A DNA stretch of 64,000 nt, from the NCBI GenBank assembly GCA_019114465.1, contig DXFM01000048.1:1-64000 (forward strand). Reading direction: 5' to 3'. This DNA comes from Candidatus Lachnoclostridium avicola (GTDB lineage: Bacteria; Bacillota; Clostridia; Lachnospirales; Lachnospiraceae). Shown one piece after another: positions 10,338 through 19,281 of the stretch. Positions within the stretch are counted from its first letter, which is position 1. Every line of letters starts with the position of its first letter. The notes beneath the pieces were generated by a model. The model made no database searches. It saw only the letters and a program-made list of their open reading frames with translations, and was not told the origin of the DNA. The position numbers and the translations under genes are program-made.

Positions 10338-11992
10338 GAGAGAACGTGTACGACGCGGTGGTGGTGGGCGGAGGGCCGGCGGGCCTGACCGCCGCCATCT
10401 ATCTGGCCAGGGCCCGCTACCGGGTTCTGGTGGTGGAGAAGGAAAAGTTTGGAGGCCAGATTACTATCACCTCTCAGGTGGTAAACTATCCGGGGGTGGA
10501 ATCCGCCGGAGGAGAGGAGCTGACGGCGGTGATGCGCCGCCAGGCCATGAATTTCGGGGCGGAATTTCTCATGGCGGAGGTAGAAGGCCTGGAGCTGGAT
10601 GGAGACGTGAAGACGGTGAAAACCTCCGCAGGCCCCCTTCAGACTTTCGGGGTTCTGCTGGCCACAGGGGCTCATCCCAGAAAGGTGGGATTTCAGGGAG
10701 AGGAGGAGTTCAGGGGCCGGGGGGTGGCTTACTGCGCCACCTGCGACGGAGAGTTTTTTACGGGAAAGGACGTGTATGTGGTGGGAGGCGGCTTCGCGGC
10801 GGCGGAGGAGAGCGTATTTCTCACCCGCTACGCGAAAACTGTGACCATTCTCATGGTGACGGAGGATTTCACCTGTGCCCAGGCGGTGGCGGATCCCGCC
10901 AGGAATCATGAAAAGATCCGCATCTTAACCAGGACGACGGTGAAGGAAGCCGGGGGAGACCATACCCTGCGCTATGTGGTCTGCGAAAACCTGGACACAG
11001 GGGAGGAGCAGATCTTTCGCGCTCCGGAAGGAGAGGGTCTGGGCCTGTTTGTGTTTGCAGGCTATGAGCCGGCGACGGAACTGGTGAAAGACCTGGGCGT
11101 GCTGGACGAACAGGGCTATGTAAAGACGGACACCGATCAGAAAACAGCGGTGGAGGGACTGTACGCGGCCGGGGACGTGTGCGTGAAAAACCTCCGCCAG
11201 GTGGTGACGGCAGTGGGGGATGGCGCCCGGGCGGCCACAGAGCTGGAAAAATACGCCAGAGCCATGCAGGAGAAGACGGGGATTCATCCCAGACAGCCGG
11301 TGACCAGGCTGGAAAAATCCGGGGAAACAGGCAGCCGGGATGGAGAGGCTGCCGCTGAAAAGAGAGGCAGTTTTATCACGGAGGAGATGAAAGGACAGCT
11401 GGAAGGCGTGTTTGGACGGATGGAGCGTCCGCTGAGGCTGAAGCTCCGTCTGGACGAGCGTCCCGTTTCCTCGGAGCTGAAGGCCTTTATGGAGGAATTG
11501 GCGGCCCTGACGGAGAAGCTTTCCGTCTCCATGGAAGAGAATGAGAAGGACGGTTCGGCCGGCGGGCCGCGTCCCCGGGTGTCTGTCTGCCTGGAGGACG
11601 GGACGGACACCGGTCTGGCCTTTTACGGCGCGCCGGGGGGCCATGAATTTAATTCCTTTATCATCGGCCTTTACAACGCCGCCGGGCCGGGACAGCCGCT
11701 GGACCTCCGGGTTTTAGAGCGGATCCGCAGAATCAGCGGGCCGGTAAAAATGCAGATCCTGGTCTCCCTCACCTGCACCATGTGCCCGGAGCTGGTGATG
11801 GCAGCCCAGCGCATGGCGGCGGAGAATCCCCGGATCAGCGCCTGTGTTTACGACCTGAATCATTTCCCGGAGCTGAGGGAGAAGTACCAGGTCATGAGCG
11901 TGCCGTGTCTGGTGATCAATGAAAACCAGATCTATTTTGGCAAAAAGAATGTGGGGCAGCTGCTGGAGATTCTGGAGAAACCGGTTGTTTAA
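10334..11992 (+). CDS. AhpF-like FAD-dependent disulfide reductase with the AhpF N-terminal double-Trx domain placed at the C-terminus
   Basis: N-terminal TrxR core (GGGPAGLTAAIYLAR, CATCDGEFF, GDVCVKNLRQVVTAVGDGA); C-terminal 'EEMKGQLEGVFGRMERPLRL..GHEFNSFIIGLYNAAG..SLTCTMCPELVMAAQRMA..NPRI'. ATGA overlap with ahpC. Confidence 0.92.
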   Translation: MRENVYDAVVVGGGPAGLTAAIYLARARYRVLVVEKEKFGGQITITSQVVNYPGVESAGGEELTAVMRRQAMNFGAEFLMAEVEGLELDGDVKTVKTSAGPLQTFGVLLATGAHPRKVGFQGEEEFRGRGVAYCATCDGEFFTGKDVYVVGGGFAAAEESVFLTRYAKTVTILMVTEDFTCAQAVADPARNHEKIRILTRTTVKEAGGDHTLRYVVCENLDTGEEQIFRAPEGEGLGLFVFAGYEPATELVKDLGVLDEQGYVKTDTDQKTAVEGLYAAGDVCVKNLRQVVTAVGDGARAATELEKYARAMQEKTGIHPRQPVTRLEKSGETGSRDGEAAAEKRGSFITEEMKGQLEGVFGRMERPLRLKLRLDERPVSSELKAFMEELAALTEKLSVSMEENEKDGSAGGPRPRVSVCLEDGTDTGLAFYGAPGGHEFNSFIIGLYNAAGPGQPLDLRVLERIRRISGPVKMQILVSLTCTMCPELVMAAQRMAAENPRISACVYDLNHFPELREKYQVMSVPCLVINENQIYFGKKNVGQLLEILEKPVV

Positions 11993-12056
11993 ACGAAGCC
12001 GTTTTGCTATAATAGGCGTGGAAGTATAGAGTATTTTACAGAAAGGGTGAAACGGT

Positions 12057-12443
12057 ACGCAAAGATTAGGAAAATCACTGGAAGACTACCTGGAAGCCAT
12101 CTACTGCTTGCAAATGGAGATGGGCCAGGTACATTCGATTGATGTGGCAGAATATCTGAAAGTGTCCAAGCCCAGCGTTTCCGGCGCTATGAAGGCGCTT
12201 CGGGAAAAGAAGCTGGTGATCAAAGAGGAGGACGGAGTCCTTCACCTCACCGCAGAGGGAGAAGAGCTGGCAAAAGCCGTGTATGAAAAGCATGTGTTTT
12301 TCCAGCAGATGTTCATGCAGCTGGGGGTGGACGAACAGGTGGCGGGACGGGATGCCTGCCTGGTGGAGCACGCAGTCAGCGACGAAGTATTTGAAAAACT
12401 GAAGGAAAAATACGATCATGTGCTGACAGGCGGCAAGGAATAA
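12057..12443 (+). CDS. DtxR/MntR-family metal-dependent transcriptional regulator (apparent non-canonical start)
   Basis: Frame reads (ACG)QRLGKSLEDYLEAIYCLQMEMGQVHSIDVAEYLKVSKPSVSGAMKALREKKLV..EKHVFFQQMF..VEHAVSDEVFEKL. ORF track starts at TTG 12108, inside the conserved first helix. Confidence 0.8.
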   Translation, partial: TQRLGKSLEDYLEAIYCLQMEMGQVHSIDVAEYLKVSKPSVSGAMKALREKKLVIKEEDGVLHLTAEGEELAKAVYEKHVFFQQMFMQLGVDEQVAGRDACLVEHAVSDEVFEKLKEKYDHVLTGGKE

Positions 12444-12454
12444 AAAGTTGTATG

Positions 12455-12496
12455 CCGGATAAGAATGCAGCGGCGCTGCCTCTTATCCGGTTTTTT
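12455..12496 (+). terminator. Intrinsic terminator after the DtxR-like gene
   Basis: CCGGATAAGA...TCTTATCCGG followed by TTTTTT. Confidence 0.88.
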
Positions 12497-12566
12497 CAAG
12501 GGGTAAGACCGGCAGACAGGGGAATTTTTACCGGCCGGAAAGATTTTCTGAGGGGAGACGAGAGGG

Positions 12567-13259
12567 ATGGATATCAGACTGCACTGGGAGGAAAAGGGAG
12601 AGGGGAAGCCGCTGATCCTGCTCCACGGCAACGGAGAGGACGGGAGTTATTTTAAACACCAGATGGAGGAATTTTCCCAGGATTACCGGGTCATTGCCCT
12701 GGATACCAGAGGACATGGGAAAAGTCCCAGGGGAACGGCTCCCTTTTCTCTGTCTCAGTTTGTGGAGGATTTAAAGGAGTTTCTGGACGAGAGAGGCATC
12801 AGACGCGGGATTTTCTTAGGCTTCAGCGACGGGGGAAACATCGCCTTGCTGTTTGCACTGAAATATCCTTCCTATGTGGAGGCCCTCATTGTCAACGGCG
12901 CAAATCTGGATCCGTCGGGGGTAAAGCGGTCCGTCCAGCTTCCCATTGAGCTGGGCTACGGGATCACCGGCCTGTTCGCTCCCTTTTCCCGGAAAGCGAA
13001 GAGAAACCGGGAGCTGCTGGGACTGATGGTGAAAGAGCCCCACATCCGCCCGGAGGAGCTGAAAAAAATTTCGGTTCCCGCCCTTGTCATCGCCGGCACA
13101 GATGATATGATAAAAGAAGAACATACCCGGCTGATTGGGGCGTCTCTGCCCGGCGGACGGCTGAAGTTTGTAAAGGGCAGCCATTTTGCTGCCAGGGACA
13201 ACAGCCGGGAGTTTAACCGGGCAGTGAGGGAGTTTTTAGAGAGGGAGGTTCAGTCATGA
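12567..13259 (+). CDS. Alpha/beta hydrolase
   Basis: 'LILLHGNGEDGSYFKHQ', 'GFSDGGNIALL' nucleophile elbow, 'GSHFAARDN' His. Confidence 0.88.
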   Translation: MDIRLHWEEKGEGKPLILLHGNGEDGSYFKHQMEEFSQDYRVIALDTRGHGKSPRGTAPFSLSQFVEDLKEFLDERGIRRGIFLGFSDGGNIALLFALKYPSYVEALIVNGANLDPSGVKRSVQLPIELGYGITGLFAPFSRKAKRNRELLGLMVKEPHIRPEELKKISVPALVIAGTDDMIKEEHTRLIGASLPGGRLKFVKGSHFAARDNSREFNRAVREFLEREVQS

Positions 13260-14005
13260 TTTACTATTTTACGGGAACTGGCAATTCTCAGGCGGCGGCA
13301 GGTTTCTTTTCCAGCAGAATGGGAGAGGACATGAAGAATATGGCGGAGGCCGTCAGAAAGAAAGATTTTTCCTGCGAGATCGGGGAGAATGAGACTTTGG
13401 GACTGGTGTTTCCAGTCTATTACTGGGGTCTTCCCACTGTGGTAGTCCACTTTCTCTCACGGCTGAAGCTGTCCGGGAAAAAGCCCTATGTGTGGGCGGT
13501 CATCACCTGCGGAAGCAGCACGGGGGCGGCAGACCGCCAGCTGAAAGCAGTGGGAAAGAAGGCGGGGATAGAAGTAAACGCCGTGTTTTCCCTGGTGATG
13601 CCGGACAATTTTGTGCCCATGTTCCGGGCGCCGGAGGAAAAACAGGTGAAGGAGATCCTGGCGAAGGCGGATGTGAGGATGGAAGAGATTCTGAAAGAGA
13701 TCCGGCGGCGCGGAAGCGGGGAGGAGTCGAAGGCAAAGGATCTGATGCTCAGCGCGTCCATGCAGGCCCTGTACCGCAACGGAAGAAAAACCGCCCGTTT
13801 TACGGTGGACGACACCTGTATCGGCTGCGGGCAGTGCGCGTCGTTCTGTCCGGTGGGAGCCATTGAGATGGTGGGCGGACGGCCGTCCTGGAAAAAGGAG
13901 CGGTGCGCGTTCTGCATGGGCTGCCTGAACCGGTGTCCGAAGTCGGCAATCCAGTACGGGAAGAGCACGAGAAAAAACGGCCGTTATGTCTATCCCAGAG
14001 GCTGA
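13256..14005 (+). CDS. EFR1-type ferrodoxin (flavodoxin-like domain plus 2[4Fe-4S])
   Basis: 'MIYYFTGTGNSQAAA' flavodoxin start; CIGCGQCASFCPVGAI and CAFCMGCLNRCPKSAI; overlaps the previous stop (ATGA). Confidence 0.88.
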   Translation: MIYYFTGTGNSQAAAGFFSSRMGEDMKNMAEAVRKKDFSCEIGENETLGLVFPVYYWGLPTVVVHFLSRLKLSGKKPYVWAVITCGSSTGAADRQLKAVGKKAGIEVNAVFSLVMPDNFVPMFRAPEEKQVKEILAKADVRMEEILKEIRRRGSGEESKAKDLMLSASMQALYRNGRKTARFTVDDTCIGCGQCASFCPVGAIEMVGGRPSWKKERCAFCMGCLNRCPKSAIQYGKSTRKNGRYVYPRG

Positions 14006-14084
14006 GGGGCTTAAGCCCCCGGCCGATGAAAACGTAGGCTTACGGGCTGCTTTACAGGAGCTTCCGGCCGGCGGGAAATAATTC

Positions 14085-14113
14085 TTGACTGCCGGCCGGG
14101 GAAGTGTTATAGT
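14085..14113 (+). promoter_or_regulatory. Promoter of the surface-protein cluster
   Basis: TTGACT (14085-14090), 17-bp spacer, TATAGT (14108-14113). Confidence 0.6.
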
Positions 14114-14315
14114 GAGAATACGATTCTGGCGGGAGGGTCTTCCTGCTGTTTCACACGATGCAGTCGCATCAGAATTCCAGTTTTTATTTTTTAATTGAAT
14201 TTGTCTCAGTGGGTCAGTGCAGATGGCGCAGATCTTTTTTGCATTTCATTTTTGTTCATTTTCTGCAGTTTCGCAGACAGTCACCATTGGAAAAATCGGA
14301 AAAAGGAGGATGGAA

Positions 14316-15896
14316 TTGAAGAAAAAACAGGAAAAATCAGGAAGCAGGGGTCTGCTCTGCCTTCTGGCAGGATTTCTGGCATCAGGGCTGTGGTCTGTTC
14401 CGGTCATGGCGGGATGGGAAGGAAACAGCCGGGATGGATGGAGATTGGTGGAACAGGGGGAGGAAAAGAAGAATTCCTGGTACTGGGACGGAGCCTGGTG
14501 GTATCATCTGGGACCGTCGGGGAGAATGGACACGGGCTGGCTTCAGGAAAACGGCCAGTGGTATTATCTTCTGCCGGAACCAGGAGGGCCTGAGGGGAGC
14601 GCGGCCTGGGGATGGAGAGAAATTGAGGGGAAATGGTATTACTTCCATCCGGTTCATGACGGGAACTTCGGGCGTATGGAGGCGGATCTGTGGGTGGACG
14701 GCTGTCTTCTGGGACCGGACGGAGCCTGGACGGGAGAACAGAGGGGAGACGCCGGCCGGAGGAAAACCGGGAGCGGAGCCGGGAGAGCGGGAGCTGGTTC
14801 CGGCGGGAGCAGTTCCCGCCGGGAGGAGGCGGAATCCGCCGGGGACGGAGCCGGAAAGACGGAGCCGGAATCCGCCGCCGGCCAGGAAAAAGCAGAGCCT
14901 GGGGAGGAACAGCCGCCGGCCCTGGAACGGCTGGCCTTCTGGGAGGAAACAGCCGGCCAGGCGGACAGCGAGCTGCTGAAGAAAGAGGTTTTTCCCGGTC
15001 ATGACTGGCTGGTAGAGAACCGGAAGGAGAATGACAGCCGGATCAGCGGGATTCTGTCCGCGGTCAGGGACGAAGAATCCCATCGGTTTTACTTGATCGG
15101 AGTGAATTATCAGCCGGAATCTTTGGTATTCGGCAGCTGGCCGGAATTTCAGTATACATTTCGGGAGGAGGACCGTTTTGAGGCGGGAGGAAACCAGTAT
15201 ACGGTGACTGGGGTCACCGTGAACAAAATTGCCGCTTCGGAGGAAGAACCCGGAAAGAGGCGTTGGAGAGAGGGAGAGATTCAGGAGAGAATGGTGGGCA
15301 GCAGAAAGCTGAGGTTCCGGTGCGTCGACAGTGAATACCGCTCCGGCGGAGAGGTGCTTGCCCTGTTTCTGTGTGAGGAGGTAATTCCGGCGGATGAGGA
15401 CAGCGACGAGTTTGCCCGGAGAGTGCTCTCCTTTGGGGAGAACAGCAGCTATAAGACGTCCCAGGTCCGAAGCTGGCTTCGAGAGAACGGGCGGGATCTT
15501 CGGGAAATCGCAGCGGTTTCCACCGGCGTAACCCGGGCTTATACGGGGGAGACCAGGCCGGGCACCTTTGAGGATCTGGATTTGGATCAGCTGAAGCCGG
15601 AGGAGATCGGAGCCCAGAACATGGAGGACTATTATTTCAGCCTGTCTCTGGAGGAAGCCATCAGGTACCGGGAAGAACTGTGGACTTTTGAGGAGGGAAG
15701 GGGGCCGGAAAGCCAGCTGGGACCCTGCTGTGAGGGATACTGGCTGCGGACCCCAGTGTACGGGGAAGGCAAAGACGGCTTTGCCTACGGTGGGGAAGTT
15801 TACATTGTGGATCTGGATGAGGGATGTATCCGGCCGGCATCGGTGGATCGGACGGACGTGGGCATCCGGCCGGCCTACGGGGCGGTGCAGGAGTGA
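14316..15896 (+). CDS. Secreted protein: choline-binding-like wall repeats plus DUF6273-like domain
   Basis: Signal peptide KKKQEKSGSRGLLCLLAGFLASGLWSVPVMAG; repeats 'WYWDGAWWYHLGPSGRMDTGWLQENGQWYYLL..GKWYYFHPVHDGNFGRM'; C-terminal 'SSYKTSQVRSWLRENG...YWLRTPVYG...GIRPAYG'. TTG at 14316 has AGGAGG 6 bp upstream; ATG 14310 is the alternative. Confidence 0.75.
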   Translation: MKKKQEKSGSRGLLCLLAGFLASGLWSVPVMAGWEGNSRDGWRLVEQGEEKKNSWYWDGAWWYHLGPSGRMDTGWLQENGQWYYLLPEPGGPEGSAAWGWREIEGKWYYFHPVHDGNFGRMEADLWVDGCLLGPDGAWTGEQRGDAGRRKTGSGAGRAGAGSGGSSSRREEAESAGDGAGKTEPESAAGQEKAEPGEEQPPALERLAFWEETAGQADSELLKKEVFPGHDWLVENRKENDSRISGILSAVRDEESHRFYLIGVNYQPESLVFGSWPEFQYTFREEDRFEAGGNQYTVTGVTVNKIAASEEEPGKRRWREGEIQERMVGSRKLRFRCVDSEYRSGGEVLALFLCEEVIPADEDSDEFARRVLSFGENSSYKTSQVRSWLRENGRDLREIAAVSTGVTRAYTGETRPGTFEDLDLDQLKPEEIGAQNMEDYYFSLSLEEAIRYREELWTFEEGRGPESQLGPCCEGYWLRTPVYGEGKDGFAYGGEVYIVDLDEGCIRPASVDRTDVGIRPAYGAVQE

Positions 15897-15912
15897 AAGG
15901 AGTGGAGAGGAA

Positions 15913-18900
15913 ATGAAACGGAGCAGAAAACGCCTGGCGGCGGTGCTGGTTATGGGCCTGGCGCTCCGCGGAGCGGTCATGGTTTACGGAGATCCGGGAG
16001 CAGAAGGAAAGAATTCCGGGCAGGCGGAAATGGGGGCAGCCACAGAAAGTGAGTGGGAGGAGAAGGCCACTGCCTCCCAGTATGGGATCCGGCTGACGGC
16101 CGGAACAGACACTGAAAATCTGTGGGATGGATGGACGGGAGATTTTTCCTTTTTAAGCGGAGACCGGGGAGACGGGTCAGAAACCAGTCCCTATGAGATC
16201 CGCACCGCGGCTCAGCTGAAGGCCCTGTCCAGACTGGCGGCCATGGGGATGGCCCTGGAGGAGGGAGAGACGGCGGGAGATTACAGAGGCTGCTTCTTCT
16301 CTCTGGAAGCCGATCTGGATCTGGACGGCCTGGACTGGATTCCCATAGGATACGGGGAGGAAGCGGGAGATCCCGGCGGTTTTGAGGGGACATTTCTGGG
16401 AAACGGACACAAAATTTCCGGATTCCGCCTGAAGAGGGAGTTTCCATTCTGCGGTCTTTTCGGCCTGGTCCAAAACGGAAGAATTGAGGATCTCCGGGTA
16501 GAGCCGTCCGGCACCGTGGCCGGGGCGGACCGGGCTGGACTTCTGGCCGGAAAGGCGGAGGATTCGGTGATCTATAACTGCCGCACTGCCGGAGAAATCC
16601 ATGGAGGAAAAGCGGTGGGCGGCATCGTGGGCGAGGCGGAAAATGCCATTGTGGAGGACTGCCTGGCCAGCGCAGTGTTAAACAGCGAAGAAGGAGATTC
16701 CGCAGTGGGAGGAATCGCCGGCCTGGCCGGGGACAGCGTCATTGTGGACGGAGAGGTGTCTACAGGGGACAATCACACCTCGAGAATCCGGGGAAAGGGC
16801 ATAGTGGGCGGCGTCGTCGGCGTGCAGAAAAATTCCAGGATCTACAACGTGCGGGTCACCGGAACCGTGGGCGGGGCCGGGACGCAGACGGCCGGCGGAA
16901 TCACCGGCCGGTTTGCAGGCGGATATCTGAAGGTTGCCAGGTTTGAGGGAACGATGGGAAATTCCGGTCTGGGCGGCCAGGGCCGAAGGGGGACGTTTAT
17001 CGGTTCGCGGGAAGAGGGAGATTACTTCCGCTACGGGGATCAGGTGGCCTATCTGTTTGCGGACAGGGAGGAAAAGATCGCCGCCAATGTGTGCGGAAGC
17101 CAGATCCCTGATGACAACCGCTATGGCTGGGAGGATCACATCGGATATTTTCACCGGGGAGACCTGTTTTTTACCCTGGTTCAGGAGAGCAGGGACAGGG
17201 ACGTGACCGACCGGTATTTTTATCAGGAGCTGGAGGAGGGGATTCTCCAGATTATGGACCGGGATAACGGCGGGGCCCTTCCCTGGGAGTTAGGTTATAC
17301 CATCAACCATTTTGCCGCCAGTGAAGTGGGACGGCCGGTGAGGGGATATCTGGTGACCATCCCGAGAATTGACGCGGCCGGTCTGACCGGCTGGGAGGAT
17401 GTGGCCGTTCTGGAGGCCAGGCCGTCGGGGGCCTACGGGGTGAAAATCGATCAGCTGCACCGGGGAGCGGTGGCCGCCGGGCGGACAGTGACGGTGTACA
17501 CTTCCCCGAAACACACGGACACGGCAAAATTTCAGCTGGAAGGACCGCCGGTGTTTCTGAAGGGAGGGAAAAATGTGGAGATGTCCCGGGGGCTGGCGGG
17601 AGAGTATGTATTTACCATGCCGCCGGAGGATACGGAAATTTCCGCAGTATATACGAAAGTGGCGGCGTCGGTGAGGACGGAGCCGGCCGTCTGCCCCATA
17701 TCCGTGGTTCAGGAGCGGACGGGGGACCGGAGGGATCCGGTGAAGACCACCAGGATCTTTGATCCGTCGGGAAAGCTGATCGCCACCTACATTAACGGGG
17801 AACTGGAGCAGGGGACGAAGGTCCAGCCGGTTTACATCTCCGCGGTGGTGGATGAGAACAACGACGTGTCCGACCCGTCGGTAAAATGGAGTGTGGACGA
17901 CCCGGATCTGATCCGGCTGCGAAGAAGCGGGGAGGAAGATGATCTGGGCTATACGGGAAAGAGCGCGGCCATTGAGGTGAATTTAGATGCCGGGTTTTTC
18001 CGGGATATTCTGGCCAGGGCGGAGGAAGCCCAGGCTCAGACGGGATACCGGGAACCCATCTCCGATGTCGTGTACGGCTACGGCGGACAGGGCGGGGGAG
18101 TGGCAGTTCTCACAGCCTCCACCAGGCCGTCCGCTTCCTACGAGGGGAAGGTCCGAATGGCCAACTGTGACATTCGTGTGACCTTTCAGATTCTGGACCG
18201 GACGGAGACGGCAGTGGAAAGGGTATCCCTGGATCAGGAATCCCTGGAGTTTACAGTGACCAGAAAGATTACCGGCAGCAGAAGCCGGCCGAAGGAGACG
18301 GTGACAGTGACCTCTCCCCAGATTCTTACGGCAGAATTTTCCCCTGGCTATTATTCCAGAAAAGAGGTGGTCTGGACAGCGGGGGAGGATTCGCCGGTGG
18401 AGGTGAGGGCGGAAAATGACAGCTCGGCCCTGGTCACAGCTGTGGCAGACAGAAAGTGGATCCGGGATATTATGGAGGCAGATGACGCCGCCAGAGCCGC
18501 GGGCTCGGCGGAAAGGCTGAAAGGAGCGGGGGAGAAGGCAGGGACGGTGACAGTGACGGCGGAGGACCGGCTGGGAAACAGGCAGACGGCGGTGTGCGCC
18601 GTGAAGGTGCGGTTCGTCACCGATGACCGGACGGGAACCGGCTCCGGCGGCTCGGGAGGTTCCGGCAGTTCAGGAGGCTCCGGCGGTTCCAGTGGCTCGT
18701 CCGGCGGTTCCGGCGGTCCTTCCGGCAGCTCTGCCTCCGGTGCCGGAAGCGCCTCCCCGGGTCCGGGCAGTGTTTCCGGAGAAAACGGACAGGCGGGAAC
18801 AGGGACAGTTCCGGCGGTGGAAGGAACCTGGATTTTGAAGGAGGACGGCCGGTGGATGTTTGAAAGTGGCGGAAAGATTCTCCGGGATGAGTGGGCCTAT

Positions 18901-19218
18901 ATTGTCAATCCCTATGCGGGGGATGGACGGGCGGACTGGTTTTCCTTTGACAGCCAGGGATATATGAGAACCGGCTGGTACCAGGAACCGGACGGAAGCT
19001 GGTTTTATCTTTCCCCGGTGAGCGACGGCTCCATGGGGAGAATGGTGACTGGCTGGAACTGGATAGACGGGGCCTGCTATTATTTCCATCCGGTTTCTGA
19101 CGGTTTCATGGGCAGACTGTGGGTGTCGGAGGCGACTCCGGACGGATATCAGGTGGACAGTCTGGGCCGGTGGGTCAGCTCCGGCCGGGTCATGACCGGG
19201 ACGGAAGGAGCAGCTTAA
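15913..19218 (+). CDS. Large surface protein: GLUG-like repeats, Gly/Ser linker and C-terminal choline-binding-like repeats
   Basis: Signal peptide MKRSRKRLAAVLVMGLALRGAVMVYG; 'AVGGIVGEAENAIVEDC..AVGGIAGLAGDSVIVDG..IVGGVVGVQKNSRIYN'; C-terminal 'GYMRTGWYQEPDGSWFYLSPVSDGSMGRMVTGWNWIDGACYYFHPVSDG'. Confidence 0.82.
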   Translation: MKRSRKRLAAVLVMGLALRGAVMVYGDPGAEGKNSGQAEMGAATESEWEEKATASQYGIRLTAGTDTENLWDGWTGDFSFLSGDRGDGSETSPYEIRTAAQLKALSRLAAMGMALEEGETAGDYRGCFFSLEADLDLDGLDWIPIGYGEEAGDPGGFEGTFLGNGHKISGFRLKREFPFCGLFGLVQNGRIEDLRVEPSGTVAGADRAGLLAGKAEDSVIYNCRTAGEIHGGKAVGGIVGEAENAIVEDCLASAVLNSEEGDSAVGGIAGLAGDSVIVDGEVSTGDNHTSRIRGKGIVGGVVGVQKNSRIYNVRVTGTVGGAGTQTAGGITGRFAGGYLKVARFEGTMGNSGLGGQGRRGTFIGSREEGDYFRYGDQVAYLFADREEKIAANVCGSQIPDDNRYGWEDHIGYFHRGDLFFTLVQESRDRDVTDRYFYQELEEGILQIMDRDNGGALPWELGYTINHFAASEVGRPVRGYLVTIPRIDAAGLTGWEDVAVLEARPSGAYGVKIDQLHRGAVAAGRTVTVYTSPKHTDTAKFQLEGPPVFLKGGKNVEMSRGLAGEYVFTMPPEDTEISAVYTKVAASVRTEPAVCPISVVQERTGDRRDPVKTTRIFDPSGKLIATYINGELEQGTKVQPVYISAVVDENNDVSDPSVKWSVDDPDLIRLRRSGEEDDLGYTGKSAAIEVNLDAGFFRDILARAEEAQAQTGYREPISDVVYGYGGQGGGVAVLTASTRPSASYEGKVRMANCDIRVTFQILDRTETAVERVSLDQESLEFTVTRKITGSRSRPKETVTVTSPQILTAEFSPGYYSRKEVVWTAGEDSPVEVRAENDSSALVTAVADRKWIRDIMEADDAARAAGSAERLKGAGEKAGTVTVTAEDRLGNRQTAVCAVKVRFVTDDRTGTGSGGSGGSGSSGGSGGSSGSSGGSGGPSGSSASGAGSASPGPGSVSGENGQAGTGTVPAVEGTWILKEDGRWMFESGGKILRDEWAYIVNPYAGDGRADWFSFDSQGYMRTGWYQEPDGSWFYLSPVSDGSMGRMVTGWNWIDGACYYFHPVSDGFMGRLWVSEATPDGYQVDSLGRWVSSGRVMTGTEGAA
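18635..18790 (+). repeat. Low-complexity Gly/Ser-rich coding linker
   Basis: Encodes GTGSGGSGGSGSSGGSGGSSGSSGGSGGPSGSSASGAGSASPGPGS. Confidence 0.8.
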
Positions 19219-19281
19219 GGCGGCCGGGGATGAAAAAGAGGAGCGGCGGATGCCGCCGGAAGGTGTACGAGGAGAGAAGAT

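Noticed and set aside
9774-12443. PerR or Fur box interpretation of the AGTTAGT palindromes
   Set aside because: Sequence does not match the TTATAATNATTATAA-type PerR or GATAATGATAATCATTATC Fur consensus; an unassigned or DtxR-like site is the better description.
14382-15980. 532-aa minus-strand ORF antisense to the choline-binding-like gene
   Set aside because: Same reason: shadow ORF of a high-GC coding strand.
18635-18790. Gly/Ser repeat as a possible mobile or regulatory repeat
   Set aside because: Best explained as a flexible protein linker in a surface protein.
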